From assembly GCF_017565645.3 (NCBI RefSeq), contig NZ_CP086136.1, positions 7,671,501 to 7,735,500 on the forward strand: a DNA stretch of 64,000 nt, written 5' to 3'. Below are positions 43,469 to 52,174 of this stretch, one piece after another. The stretch is from Bradyrhizobium barranii subsp. barranii. Lineage in GTDB: Bacteria; Pseudomonadota; Alphaproteobacteria; Rhizobiales; Xanthobacteraceae. The notes beneath the pieces were generated by a model, which saw nothing but the letters and a program-made list of their open reading frames with translations, searched no databases and was not told where the DNA came from. A program made the translations under genes and the position numbers. Position 1 is the stretch's first letter. The number at the start of each line of letters is the position of its first letter.

Positions 43469-45286
43469 TCAGGGCAGGAAGAACATGAATGGCATTCCGC
43501 CGCCTTCCGGCTTGTTGCTTGCGCTGGCCTCGGGTCTTGCGGGTCTTGCAGGAGCAGCCTCCCTCTCCCTTCGTTCAAGTCTTGCGGACGGGGCCTGACG
43601 GACCTTGCGCTTCTCGCATTCATCGTCGCCATTCAGAAAGTAACCCGCAGCGCAGGCAATCTTGACACAACGATCGCCGTCGCGCTTGAGGCCGGATCCG
43701 CAAATCAAAGGACAAACCCGCGCCGGCTTGAGCTTGATCGCATCGAGCGCATCGGCGCTCGCGGTCTTGGTATCGAACTTGGTGCCGGCACTTTGATTGA
43801 ACAGCTCAAGCGAGCGCCGCGACGCCGCATCCCACTCCCCACTGGCCGATCCCGTGAGGCAACCGACCCGGCGCAATTCGGTTTGCACCGATTTTGCCAG
43901 CTCAGCCGGCGAAGGTGGCGGCACGGGAGCCTGTGGATTGGGGAGCGCTGCCACTTTTGTGTCCGTGTTTGCCTTCGCCTCTTGCGGCTGCCCTGTTGCT
44001 GATGGTGCAGCGTTCTTCGCGGCAGGTGCCGTTTCAGCCGCGACACGCCTTTGTTCGGCTTGAGCAGCCTGATGCTGCGCGGTTTCCTTGGCGGCCTCGG
44101 CGGCGGCCCGAGCTTCCTGCGCTGCCTTCAGATCCGACGCCGCCTTGGCAAGTTGCATCTGTTGTGCGCCCTCGTTGACGAGCCGCGCCTGCTCCTGCTC
44201 GGCCTGACGCGCCTTTTCGGCCGCAGCAACACGCTTCTCCTCCGCATCGATTTTGGCGAGCTGAAGCTTTGCGAGACTTGCGTAGTAACCATCCGGATAT
44301 TGGACGATGAAGAAGTTCAGTGCATCCTTGTTGCCAACCTGCAGCGCGAGCTCGTAGTCGCGCCGTATTTCGGATCGCAGCGTTGGCGATGGAGCAGCTT
44401 CCTTCGCGGCCTCCTTGGCTGGTTCTCCGGCTGGTTCCCTGGTTGGCCCCTTGGCTGTTTCCTTGGCTGTTTCCTTGGCTGTTTCCTTGGCTGTTTCCTT
44501 GGCTGGCACCAGCGGCACGTCGTCGCCGCCAAGCGTGCCGTAAACATAGGGCTCCTGCCGATTGCCCGTCGCTTTCATGACGTCGTCGCGAACGAAGCCG
44601 AACACTCTGCGCAAATCCAGACCCGGAGTCCCGATATATTTGACCAATGCGGCAGCGTAGGGACTGTTCTTGCTGTTGCCGTCCGACGCTGTCGAGCCTG
44701 CCTTGGCGGCGAAGGCAACCAGAGTATTCGCCGTCGCCGGCTCAATTCGGGCAAGGCCCCGGCTGATGGACCGCGAGCCGACCGTCCGTTTCATCTTTTC
44801 GGAGAAAGGATTGTTGCGGCAAGCGTCGAGGATCACAAGTCGCAGCTGCCTTGCCGGTTCAATGGCCAGCATGACGCGATCGAGCGAAAACGCCTCATCG
44901 TACACATCCGTATCGCGCTCGAGGGTGGCGTCGACCGGGATCAGGTAGTTCGTACCTTCGATCTCCATACCATGACCGGCGTAGTAGATGACGGCCACAT
45001 CTGCGTCGCGAGCCTGATCGGCAAAATCGCGCAGCGTGCGCCGCATCTCCATCGCCTGAAGATCCTGGCGGGTTTGCACAACGTCAAAACCTGCGTTCTT
45101 TAGTGTCGCCTCGACAATCGCAGCGTCATTGACGGGATTCGAAAGTGGCGCCGCGTTTTTGTAGGCAGAATTGCCAATGACAAGTGCGACGCGATTCCCC
45201 GCCCATGCCGGCTGACAGAAGAAGAGCAGCAGCACAGGAAGAAGGAACAAGATTCGGCGCAAATTCACGAATCCGTGCAAACCCAT
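43469..45286 (-). CDS. Exported caspase-like (peptidase C14) protein 1
   Basis: A 605-aa protein with a signal peptide (cleaved near QPAWAG), a caspase-p20-like domain at about 30-260 with catalytic dyad H105 (YYAGHG) and C156 (LDACRNNPF), a KETA repeat linker, a long Ala/Glu/Gln-rich coiled-coil at about 330-430, and a Cys-containing C-terminal domain (ELRRVGCLTGSASGEWDAAS, RVCPLICGSGLKRDGDRC). The C-terminal half contains a peptidoglycan-binding-like repeat (SRRSLELFNQ). Exported bacterial caspase homologues have unknown targets. It is paralogous to the gene at 46652, in the opposite orientation. Confidence 0.83.
   Translation of the reverse strand: MGLHGFVNLRRILFLLPVLLLFFCQPAWAGNRVALVIGNSAYKNAAPLSNPVNDAAIVEATLKNAGFDVVQTRQDLQAMEMRRTLRDFADQARDADVAVIYYAGHGMEIEGTNYLIPVDATLERDTDVYDEAFSLDRVMLAIEPARQLRLVILDACRNNPFSEKMKRTVGSRSISRGLARIEPATANTLVAFAAKAGSTASDGNSKNSPYAAALVKYIGTPGLDLRRVFGFVRDDVMKATGNRQEPYVYGTLGGDDVPLVPAKETAKETAKETAKETAKGPTREPAGEPAKEAAKEAAPSPTLRSEIRRDYELALQVGNKDALNFFIVQYPDGYYASLAKLQLAKIDAEEKRVAAAEKARQAEQEQARLVNEGAQQMQLAKAASDLKAAQEARAAAEAAKETAQHQAAQAEQRRVAAETAPAAKNAAPSATGQPQEAKANTDTKVAALPNPQAPVPPPSPAELAKSVQTELRRVGCLTGSASGEWDAASRRSLELFNQSAGTKFDTKTASADALDAIKLKPARVCPLICGSGLKRDGDRCVKIACAAGYFLNGDDECEKRKVRQAPSARLERREREAAPARPARPEASASNKPEGGGMPFMFFLP
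44449..44496 (-). repeat. Four perfect 12-bp tandem repeats in a caspase-like gene
   Basis: Unit ccttggctgttt on the plus strand, four identical copies and a partial fifth, encoding the K-E-T-A linker repeat between caspase domain and coiled coil. Copy number could change by slippage without breaking the frame. Confidence 0.85.
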
Positions 45287-45379
45287 GGCAGTACTACTGT
45301 TTAATTATGCGCTTTATCATTCGTGTCGCCACGACAGGTTCGGTTCAATGACAACTCGACGATCCGGAAGGTCCGCGGA

Positions 45380-45505
45380 ATGTGGAACCGCATGGGACTG
45401 GCTGGTGTGGCCGCGCTCGGAGATGTGGCCAGCCAATTGACCTCTCCGGAGGCCTGGCGTCTAGTGAGGCAGATTTTGAGCGAGCGAGATCACTGCTGTG
45501 ACTGA
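45380..45505 (+). CDS. Small hypothetical protein upstream of the methyltransferase-like gene
   Basis: A 41-aa ORF (MWNRMGLAGVAALGDVASQL, ending RDHCCD) with GGAAGG 9 bp before the ATG. It overlaps the GTG start of the next gene by 8 bp, suggesting coupling. No family recognised. Confidence 0.35.
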   Translation: MWNRMGLAGVAALGDVASQLTSPEAWRLVRQILSERDHCCD

Positions 45506-46268
45506 CGCGAAGGTCGGCCAGGAGGGGACAGCCAGGAACCGGATCGCCGGCGGCGTCAATCCCTGGCTGGACTGGACCTCCAGGGTGGCCATCGTGATCG
45601 TCTATGGCGGGTCTGCTCTCATTGGCGCCGCCAGCATCCATCGCCTTCCGTTGGGCAGCGTGGACAACTTGCTGATGATCGCAGCCAGTATTGCCAACGA
45701 CCTGTTCCTTGGACTCGTTGCACTGACAACCATGACCCGGCTGGTCCCGACAATGAAGTCGAAGGGCGTTGAGATGCGGGTCTCGGCCTTGCTGGGCGCA
45801 TTTCCGACCGTCGCACTCGCTTTTCTTCCGAAGGCAGAGCTCGGCCCGATCTGGTCGGCTCTGTCCACGACGTTGATCCTGGTGGGGATCTCGCTTTCTA
45901 TCGTGGTACTCCGCTGGTTGGGCAAATCCTTCAGCATTCTACCAGAGGCGAGGCGCCTTGTGACGGAAGGGCCTTATCGAGTCGTCCGGCATCCCCTCTA
46001 CCTATGTGAGGGGATTGCGTTAGTCGGTGTCACACTTCAGGTCCTTTCACCACTTGCCGTGCTCATCGCCATCGTGGTTGCGATGACTCAGTGCCGACGA
46101 ATGATCAACGAAGAGCGGATTCTAAGACTGGCCTTCCCTGAATATGACGTCTATGCCGCGGCAACGCCCTTTCTGATCCCTGCAGGTCTGATCCCCGCAA
46201 GACTCGGGCGACGAGCTCATCAGGCCGGGCCGGAGCTCTCGACCAAGGCGATTGATCCGCACGCCTGA
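45498..46268 (+). CDS. Isoprenylcysteine carboxyl methyltransferase (ICMT)-like membrane protein
   Basis: A 256-aa membrane protein with about five to six hydrophobic helices. The C-terminal half has the ICMT/phospholipid-methyltransferase signature: GPYRVVRHPLYLCE followed by EERILRLAFPEYDVYAA, the SAM-binding and catalytic region. Bacterial members methylate unknown small molecules or lipids. The start is taken as GTG at 45498. It sits between the two paralogous, divergently arranged caspase-like genes. Confidence 0.75.
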   Translation: MTDAKVGQEGTARNRIAGGVNPWLDWTSRVAIVIVYGGSALIGAASIHRLPLGSVDNLLMIAASIANDLFLGLVALTTMTRLVPTMKSKGVEMRVSALLGAFPTVALAFLPKAELGPIWSALSTTLILVGISLSIVVLRWLGKSFSILPEARRLVTEGPYRVVRHPLYLCEGIALVGVTLQVLSPLAVLIAIVVAMTQCRRMINEERILRLAFPEYDVYAAATPFLIPAGLIPARLGRRAHQAGPELSTKAIDPHA

Positions 46269-46651
46269 CACCGCGCTTCACGTCTCCTCGATGTGCGGCT
46301 CAGCGGAACTCAGGTTTGAACCACGCCAGAGGCTTTGTGCCGCGCTGCCACGAGCAGCCTCCAAAAAAAATAACTGTTTTATATCAACATCTTATATTGC
46401 GATCGCGCCCTCAGCAAAGCACTGGCGGGCGCCTATCATCCACATGAATCGGCGCACAACGCCCGGCGCAATATCTTCCATACCTTTTGAACGCGTCCGC
46501 ATTTCGCAACAACACATAGGAATGGATCGGGCTCGAGATTGGTACTGTATACAGATAGGCAGCCGCCAGTAGCGTACGAATTCAGGAGCTGTTTCTCACG
46601 CGGCCATCTTCGCAACGTCACCATTCTACGGGCATAGGTTGAGTGTTCGCC
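46269..46651. other. Gene-poor region with an AT-rich patch
   Basis: 383 bp between the ICMT-like gene and caspase-like protein 2. A stretch at about 46360-46400 is markedly A/T-rich (poly-A run then tatatcaacatcttatattg), unlike the surrounding high-GC DNA; it may be the promoter region of the caspase-like gene. No ORF or RNA recognised. Confidence 0.5.
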
Positions 46652-48529
46652 ATGAGAGTGTACAGGCACCTTCGAGTTTTGCTTCTTCTCGCCGCTTCGC
46701 TGTTCCTGGCCTCTCAGCCAGCCTGGGCGACAAAGCGCGTGGCTTTGGTGGTCGGCAACGCCAACTATCAAAACGCCCCTCTGCTCCCAAACCCGGCCAA
46801 CGACGCTGCGGCTATCACCGCGACCTTGAAGGGAGCAGGTTTCGATGTGGTTGACTCAAGACTTAACCTCGCCGCGACCGATATGCGGCGGGCCTTGAGA
46901 GAATTCGCCGATCAGGCCCGCAATGCCGACATAGCCCTGGTGTACTACGCTGGCCACGGTATCGAGATCGACGGGACAAACTATCTGATCCCGACCGACG
47001 CCAGACTCGAACGAGACACGGACATCTACGACGAAGCATTCTCGCTCGACCGCGTCCTGCTGGCGATTGAGCCTGCGAGGCAACTACGCGTGGTGATCGT
47101 CGACGCGTGCCGCAACAATCCGTTTGCCGATTCGATGAAACGTACAGTTGCCTCGCGATCGATCAGCCGTGGACTGGCCAGGGTCGAGCCCACCGTCTCC
47201 AACACGCTGATCGCGTTTGCCGCCAAAGCGGGACTAACCGCACTCGATGGCAACAGCCAGAATAGCCCGTACGCGACGGCCCTCGTGAAGTACATCGCAA
47301 AGCCGGGGCTCGACTTGCGAAGGGCTTTCGGCTTCGTCCGCGACGATGTCTTGCAAGCCACGGGCAACCGACAGGAACCCTATGTCTACGGCTCGCTCGG
47401 CGGCGAAGACGTTGCGCTTGTTCCGGCTACCAAGGCTGAGGAGCCGATACAGGCGGCCAACCCCCAGTCGGAAATTCGACGTGATTACGAATTGGCCTTG
47501 CAGCTCCGCAACAAGCCTGCTCTGAACGCGTTCCTGACCCAACATCCGGACGGATACTACTCAAATCTGGCCAAGCTGCAGCTCAATCAGCTCGACGCCG
47601 AGGACGCACGTGTCGCGGCCACGGCGAAAGCGCAGGAGGCCGAGCAGCAGCGAGCTCGCCTGATGTCCCAGGGCGCCCAGCGTGCCGACCAGGAGAAGGC
47701 GGCCGCGGATCTGAAGGCTGCGGAAGAGGCCCGGATTGCGGCCGAGAAGACGAAGCAAGCGGCGCAGGAGCAGGCCGCAGAGGCGGAACGGAAACGTGTT
47801 GCATCCGAATCTACAATCGTCGCGGCACTCTCCGGGAATAAGCCGGCTGCTGAGAGTACCGTCACGGATAACCCAGCGGCCGCTACGCCCGCTGAGGACA
47901 GCAAGACGCCCAAGCTTGCCGCGCTGAGCGACGAGCCGCGCCAGACCGATATCGCAAAGGCCGATCTCTCCAAGTCCGTAGATATCGCCAAGTCTGTACA
48001 AGGCGAATTGAGCCGCGTCGGCTGCTTCACCGGCGCCGTCAATGGCCAATGGAATGCGGCCTCACAGCGCTCGTTGGCTCTCTTCAACCAGCACGCGGGA
48101 ACCAAATTCGACGCCAAGCTCGCAAGTCTCGACGCGCTTGACGCAATCAAGCTCAAGCCGTCCCGGGTCTGTCCCCTGATCTGTGATCATGGCTACAAGG
48201 CTGACGGTGACCAGTGCAGCAGGATTACCTGTGCCGAGGGTTCGTTCCTCAACGACGACAATGAATGCGAGAAGCGACGCGAGAAGAAACCGGTTGCAAA
48301 GCGCAACACCGACGAGCGTCCGTCACGTGCGGATCGTTCGGCACGCGAGAGGCCGGCGCCGGCAGCCGACGTTCCGCGGCGACAAGCAACTGCGAGGTCC
48401 GGCGGCGGCGGTGGTCAGGTCGTTTGCGATCAATCTCTGTGCCGTCAGGTTAGAAGCGGCTGCCACCTCGAATACCGTGGCGGCGGCGGCCCCGGGGGCA
48501 ACGTGGGTAATGTCGAGTCCTGCAACTAG
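46652..48529 (+). CDS. Exported caspase-like (peptidase C14) protein 2
   Basis: A 625-aa paralogue of the gene at 43469 with the same layout: signal peptide (to about QPAWA), caspase domain with dyad H102 (YYAGHG) and C153 (VDACRNNPF), coiled coil at about 310-400, GELSRVGCFTGAVNGQWNAA segment, RVCPLICDHGYKADGDQC domain, basic linker, and an extra Gly-rich tail with four Cys (QVVCDQSLCRQVRSGCHLEY). It lacks the KETA repeat. ATG 46652 chosen; GTG 46643 is possible. Likely acts in the periplasm or at the surface. Confidence 0.83.
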   Translation: MRVYRHLRVLLLLAASLFLASQPAWATKRVALVVGNANYQNAPLLPNPANDAAAITATLKGAGFDVVDSRLNLAATDMRRALREFADQARNADIALVYYAGHGIEIDGTNYLIPTDARLERDTDIYDEAFSLDRVLLAIEPARQLRVVIVDACRNNPFADSMKRTVASRSISRGLARVEPTVSNTLIAFAAKAGLTALDGNSQNSPYATALVKYIAKPGLDLRRAFGFVRDDVLQATGNRQEPYVYGSLGGEDVALVPATKAEEPIQAANPQSEIRRDYELALQLRNKPALNAFLTQHPDGYYSNLAKLQLNQLDAEDARVAATAKAQEAEQQRARLMSQGAQRADQEKAAADLKAAEEARIAAEKTKQAAQEQAAEAERKRVASESTIVAALSGNKPAAESTVTDNPAAATPAEDSKTPKLAALSDEPRQTDIAKADLSKSVDIAKSVQGELSRVGCFTGAVNGQWNAASQRSLALFNQHAGTKFDAKLASLDALDAIKLKPSRVCPLICDHGYKADGDQCSRITCAEGSFLNDDNECEKRREKKPVAKRNTDERPSRADRSARERPAPAADVPRRQATARSGGGGGQVVCDQSLCRQVRSGCHLEYRGGGGPGGNVGNVESCN

Positions 48530-48669
48530 CAACGCGCAAGGCTGCCACGGCGTCATGGAAGGCCAGGAGGCCGCGCGGATCTTGGTGTCGAGAAGGTGTG
48601 ACGGGCGGCAGAGCTTAATACTGGGTCATCCAGGTCCGTGCCTGGATTGGCCGAAGCGGAGCGACCTGC

Positions 48670-49644
48670 GTGGTTGCGTGTGAGCTTGAGCAAAAGGACG
48701 CCAACGCCTTTCCCGGGGTGACGCTCTTTACGAAGCGGCAGGCACCCGGCATGAAGCCGACGGCGGTTTATCTTCCGCCAAAGCACCCAACATCTGCCAC
48801 CAAGTTCGACGTCGTGATCTGGCTTCACGGCTTCTATGTCAAAAACCATGAATTCCTCTTCCACAGCGATCCAGCGCGGCTGCGCGAACAGGTCCGGGAT
48901 TCCGGCAAGGACGTAGTGCTTATCGCGCCGTTCCTGGGCTACGAATATGCCGTTGGCGACACCTTTGCCGGAAACTACAGCGTGTCTGACCTGGCAACCG
49001 CGAACTGGGGCGAACGCTATATCGAGGAGATCCTTGGAGCTCTTGCCAGGTTCCTGGGTCTCTCCTCGACGTCCATTCCTCAGCTCCAGATCGGCAAGCT
49101 CATCATCGCATGCCACTCCGGCGGCGGTAACGGCATGCGTAATCTCGTCGGGAGCCTCGGAAAGTATCAGGGCAAGCTGACGGCCTGTTGGGGATTTGAC
49201 TGCCTCTACGGTGCCAATGCGCGGCCCGATGATGCGACCTTCTGGTACCAATGGTTGTCCGGACAGAGCGGCCGGGCGCTCGAGATCGTGTATGGTCCAT
49301 CAACTCTGCCGCAATCGGTGAAGCTGGACCTGATCGGGCGTGGGCTGGCGACGACCGATGGCAATCAAACTCAGCCTCAGCGCCCTGCCCTTAAGAACCT
49401 CAGCGTAAGCTTGGGTCATCACGATCTATTCCCGGCATTTGGCCAGATGGTCAGGGTCAACGATCTTGACCCGGCTTTCGTGGATCGCTTCATGATACCG
49501 CAGGTCGCGGACCAGCCGCGGCATAAGCCAGCGCCGCAGCGCGGGGAATTCCTCCAGCACGCAATTTCCAACGTTCGCAGCGCTTTTCCCTTTCCAAAGG
49601 ACATTCATTACATGATCGCCCGGGTGGCTTCTTCAGCCGACTGA
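48670..49644 (+). CDS. Hypothetical alpha/beta-hydrolase-like protein, no signal peptide
   Basis: A 324-aa protein with hydrolase-fold marks: IWLHGF oxyanion region (residues 50-55) and a nucleophile elbow IIACHSGGGNG with S150; a late SLGHHDLFP may hold the catalytic His. Not recognised as a named family. The assumed start is GTG at 48670 behind GGAG; an internal ATG at codon 28 is possible. No signal peptide. It lies 140 bp after caspase-like protein 2, and its size and lack of signal peptide would allow a secreted lipase/esterase effector, but nothing proves that. Confidence 0.6.
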   Translation: MVACELEQKDANAFPGVTLFTKRQAPGMKPTAVYLPPKHPTSATKFDVVIWLHGFYVKNHEFLFHSDPARLREQVRDSGKDVVLIAPFLGYEYAVGDTFAGNYSVSDLATANWGERYIEEILGALARFLGLSSTSIPQLQIGKLIIACHSGGGNGMRNLVGSLGKYQGKLTACWGFDCLYGANARPDDATFWYQWLSGQSGRALEIVYGPSTLPQSVKLDLIGRGLATTDGNQTQPQRPALKNLSVSLGHHDLFPAFGQMVRVNDLDPAFVDRFMIPQVADQPRHKPAPQRGEFLQHAISNVRSAFPFPKDIHYMIARVASSAD

Positions 49645-49672
49645 GCAAGCTATAACCCAAGCTTCACAGGAC

Positions 49673-50320
49673 TCACTTGATGGAATAAGATTTGACGTCG
49701 AACGACCAATTGTTCGTCGCCAGCTTTCCGCTGCTGTTGTCCGGCACGCGCAGCTCGCTGGTCCAGGCCGATAGATAGCTCAATGCGTCGGCCTGACCTT
49801 CCAGCTTGCGGGGCATGTCCGGCAAATCAAGCAATTGCACGCGTCGCTCGCTCAGGATGGCGATCATCACTGCGGACCCCGTCGGCGGTGCGACGACATA
49901 TTCAAAACCACGCTGTCGCGCCGCCGGGGCAGGAACAACAAATTCGACACCCGGCTTGACGAGATTGATGTCGCGTTCGTTCGACTGCGCCAATAGCTCG
50001 GGGGTCGGAAAGATCTGGGACATCCGCCCTTCCGCGTCGACGTCGACCAAAATGAGATATCCAGTCTTCCTGGCGGTGACGCCGAACGAGACCTTGCCGC
50101 CGACGTTGACGGTCTGGCTCGGCAGGATCTGAAGGGACACACTCGCGGCATTGGTCTGCCCGCGCACCGCTTGTACAGGCCAAAGCCAACGTGCGTACGT
50201 CGTGCCGACATGCAACGACACCGTCGGCAATGGTGCTGCGGGCACAGCTCCGCTACCCGCCAGTAGCAGCAGGAATGCGAGCCATGGTCGCGCCTGGCGG
50301 ATCGGCTGCGATGACGGCAT
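49673..50320 (-). CDS. Exported DUF4384-domain protein
   Basis: A 215-aa protein with a signal peptide (LAFLLLLAGSGAVPAA) and a DUF4384-like domain at about residues 70-165 (VSFGVTARKTGYLILVDVDA, then EGRMSQIFPTPE). DUF4384 is common in bacterial proteins linked to caspase-like and kinase proteins; its role is unknown. GGGGAG precedes the ATG. It follows the caspase-like gene at 50339 by 18 bp and is probably in the same operon, matching that protein's own DUF4384-like C-terminus. Confidence 0.75.
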   Translation of the reverse strand: MPSSQPIRQARPWLAFLLLLAGSGAVPAAPLPTVSLHVGTTYARWLWPVQAVRGQTNAASVSLQILPSQTVNVGGKVSFGVTARKTGYLILVDVDAEGRMSQIFPTPELLAQSNERDINLVKPGVEFVVPAPAARQRGFEYVVAPPTGSAVMIAILSERRVQLLDLPDMPRKLEGQADALSYLSAWTSELRVPDNSSGKLATNNWSFDVKSYSIK

Positions 50321-50338
50321 GGTCTGCTCCCCTAAGAG

Positions 50339-52138
50339 TCAGGGGGCACTGAAGAAGCCGATCGAGGCGATTCGCGCGTCTGCGGGCAAGTAACGCTCGA
50401 GACTCTTGATCACTTGCCCCGAGGCGCGACGCCGGTTGAACTGCATTAGGGCTGTCTCAAGATCTACCATGCGTTGCTGCGAGGTCACCGCAACGATCTG
50501 TTCCGCACCGAACGGCTCGCCGACCCTGAGCGGTAGGCGCAAACTCGCCGATCGGGCCAGCGCCGCATCAGAACCCACCGGATACAACAATTGGATGGTG
50601 CCATCGCCAGACACATTGAACAGCAGCACCGCCCTTGACGCCACATCGGACAGGTCAACTTCGACGGTCTGGCCAGCACGCTGTTGGCGATCGTCTGGCC
50701 AGATGCGCATGATCTGCGGCGACCGGGTCGCAATGCGTTTCAGTTCACGAATTGCCGCGGTCCGGTCGACTACCGTCGGCAGGTTTGCAACGTCGATCCC
50801 GTAGGCGACCACGTCGCCCCACGCGATCACGTCGTGCGACACGGGATCCCAGATCAGGTCGGGATTGTCCGTCGGTTGGACCGCCTGCACGGGAACATCT
50901 TTTGGCTTCACGCTTGCAAAATAGCTCGTCTTGCCGTCGAGCGCCGCCAGCCGGATTGGTGCAGCGAGGCGGAGAGGCCCCGGCGCGTCGCCGGCCGGAA
51001 GTTCCTTGGTTGCCGCCGCGGCAAGGGTCGGAATGGTTGGTGCCTTGGCCGTGACAGACGGCGGCGCGGGCGCCTGTCCCTCGATGGCCCCGGATCCGGC
51101 CGGCCCAGAGGCCGCTCTCGCGGCCGGCCCCTGAATCAGCACGACACCGCGCGTCAATTCGAAGGCGACGTCGATATCCGGCGTCTGAGGCGGCGATGAT
51201 ACGGTCACGATGTTCTGGCGCTGGTCCGAGAGCTGATAGACCACCTGCCGAACATTGCTGAAAAGCTCCTTGAGCGTCACCTTCCCATCGTGATTGATGT
51301 CCGCGCTCCCCTCCACCGCCCGCGCGACCGCATAGCTGAGAGCCCCGCGCAGGCCATCGATGCCAGGGATGCGGACTTCCGGCGCCTTGGTGTAGCGGTC
51401 CACCGCAGCCAGGAACGCCGTGTGGTCAAGATCGAGCTCTGACTTCGGATCGTTGCTGTCCGACACCGGCTTCAGTTCGTCGACCAGCAACGTGTAACGC
51501 GGGACCTGCCGGAAGCTCATCTCAGCGGCACGCGGATCGATATCGCGCACCATACCACCGCCGTGGCAGGTATCAGCCACGAAGATCACCCTCGCCCCGC
51601 GCAGCTCGAACTGCCGGATGAAATGGTTGAACTCACTGCCCAGAACACGTTCAACGGATCCGGTTGGCGTGGTTCCAAAGCCTGGCAGCAGGAACACGTT
51701 TTCCATTCCGTCCGGCTCCGAGCCCTTGACGCGCTCCGGCTCCTGGGTGCCATGACCGGCGATCGACAGAAAGATGAGGTCGTTGTTCTTGGTCCGCTCC
51801 ACCAGTGCACTGATCTCGCGCAGGACGCTTGCCCTGTCGGCCTGGGCGTTCGTCAGTACGACGACGTCGCCAACCCCCATGCTTTTCAAGCTGGTCACGA
51901 TGTCAGTGGCGTCGGCGACCGCGCCCTTCAATTTCCGCACGTGCTGATAGTCATCGATCCCGATCACGAGCGCGCGCACCGCCGCCCCGTCCGGATTGCT
52001 GATCGACAGTCCTCCTGCCGCATATGCGTGAGGGGTTATCAGTCCGATCAACGCAGCGAGCCCGATGGTGGCGCATAGCCGCCTGATCCCGCAATCAAAT
52101 CCTCTGGGCATCCGCATCGTGATCCACCTCGACATCAT
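50339..52138 (-). CDS. Exported metacaspase-like protein with EF-hand-like loop and DUF4384-like C-terminus
   Basis: A 599-aa protein: signal peptide to about residue 40, caspase/metacaspase domain with dyad H129 (SIAGHG) and C191 (ADTCHGGG), an EF-hand-like calcium loop at 280-291 (D-I-N-H-D-G-K-V-T-L-K-E), a Pro/Ala-rich linker, and a C-terminal DUF4384-like domain (LLFNVSGDGTIQLLYPVGSD). The CHGGG motif is of metacaspase type and differs from the two ACRNNPF paralogues nearby. Calcium-dependent activation is a plausible inference. Start 52138; an alternative ATG at 52117 has a better GAGGTGG upstream. Middle gene of a three-gene minus-strand cluster. Confidence 0.8.
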   Translation of the reverse strand: MMSRWITMRMPRGFDCGIRRLCATIGLAALIGLITPHAYAAGGLSISNPDGAAVRALVIGIDDYQHVRKLKGAVADATDIVTSLKSMGVGDVVVLTNAQADRASVLREISALVERTKNNDLIFLSIAGHGTQEPERVKGSEPDGMENVFLLPGFGTTPTGSVERVLGSEFNHFIRQFELRGARVIFVADTCHGGGMVRDIDPRAAEMSFRQVPRYTLLVDELKPVSDSNDPKSELDLDHTAFLAAVDRYTKAPEVRIPGIDGLRGALSYAVARAVEGSADINHDGKVTLKELFSNVRQVVYQLSDQRQNIVTVSSPPQTPDIDVAFELTRGVVLIQGPAARAASGPAGSGAIEGQAPAPPSVTAKAPTIPTLAAAATKELPAGDAPGPLRLAAPIRLAALDGKTSYFASVKPKDVPVQAVQPTDNPDLIWDPVSHDVIAWGDVVAYGIDVANLPTVVDRTAAIRELKRIATRSPQIMRIWPDDRQQRAGQTVEVDLSDVASRAVLLFNVSGDGTIQLLYPVGSDAALARSASLRLPLRVGEPFGAEQIVAVTSQQRMVDLETALMQFNRRRASGQVIKSLERYLPADARIASIGFFSAP

Positions 52139-52174
52139 GCCTACCCATTTTGTAGCTCTGGCGACACACCGGGT

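Noticed and set aside
44051..45103. 350-aa plus-strand ORF with GCFLGCFLGCFLG repeats
   Set aside because: It is the reverse reading of the KETA repeat and caspase gene; the apparent membrane repeat is an artefact.
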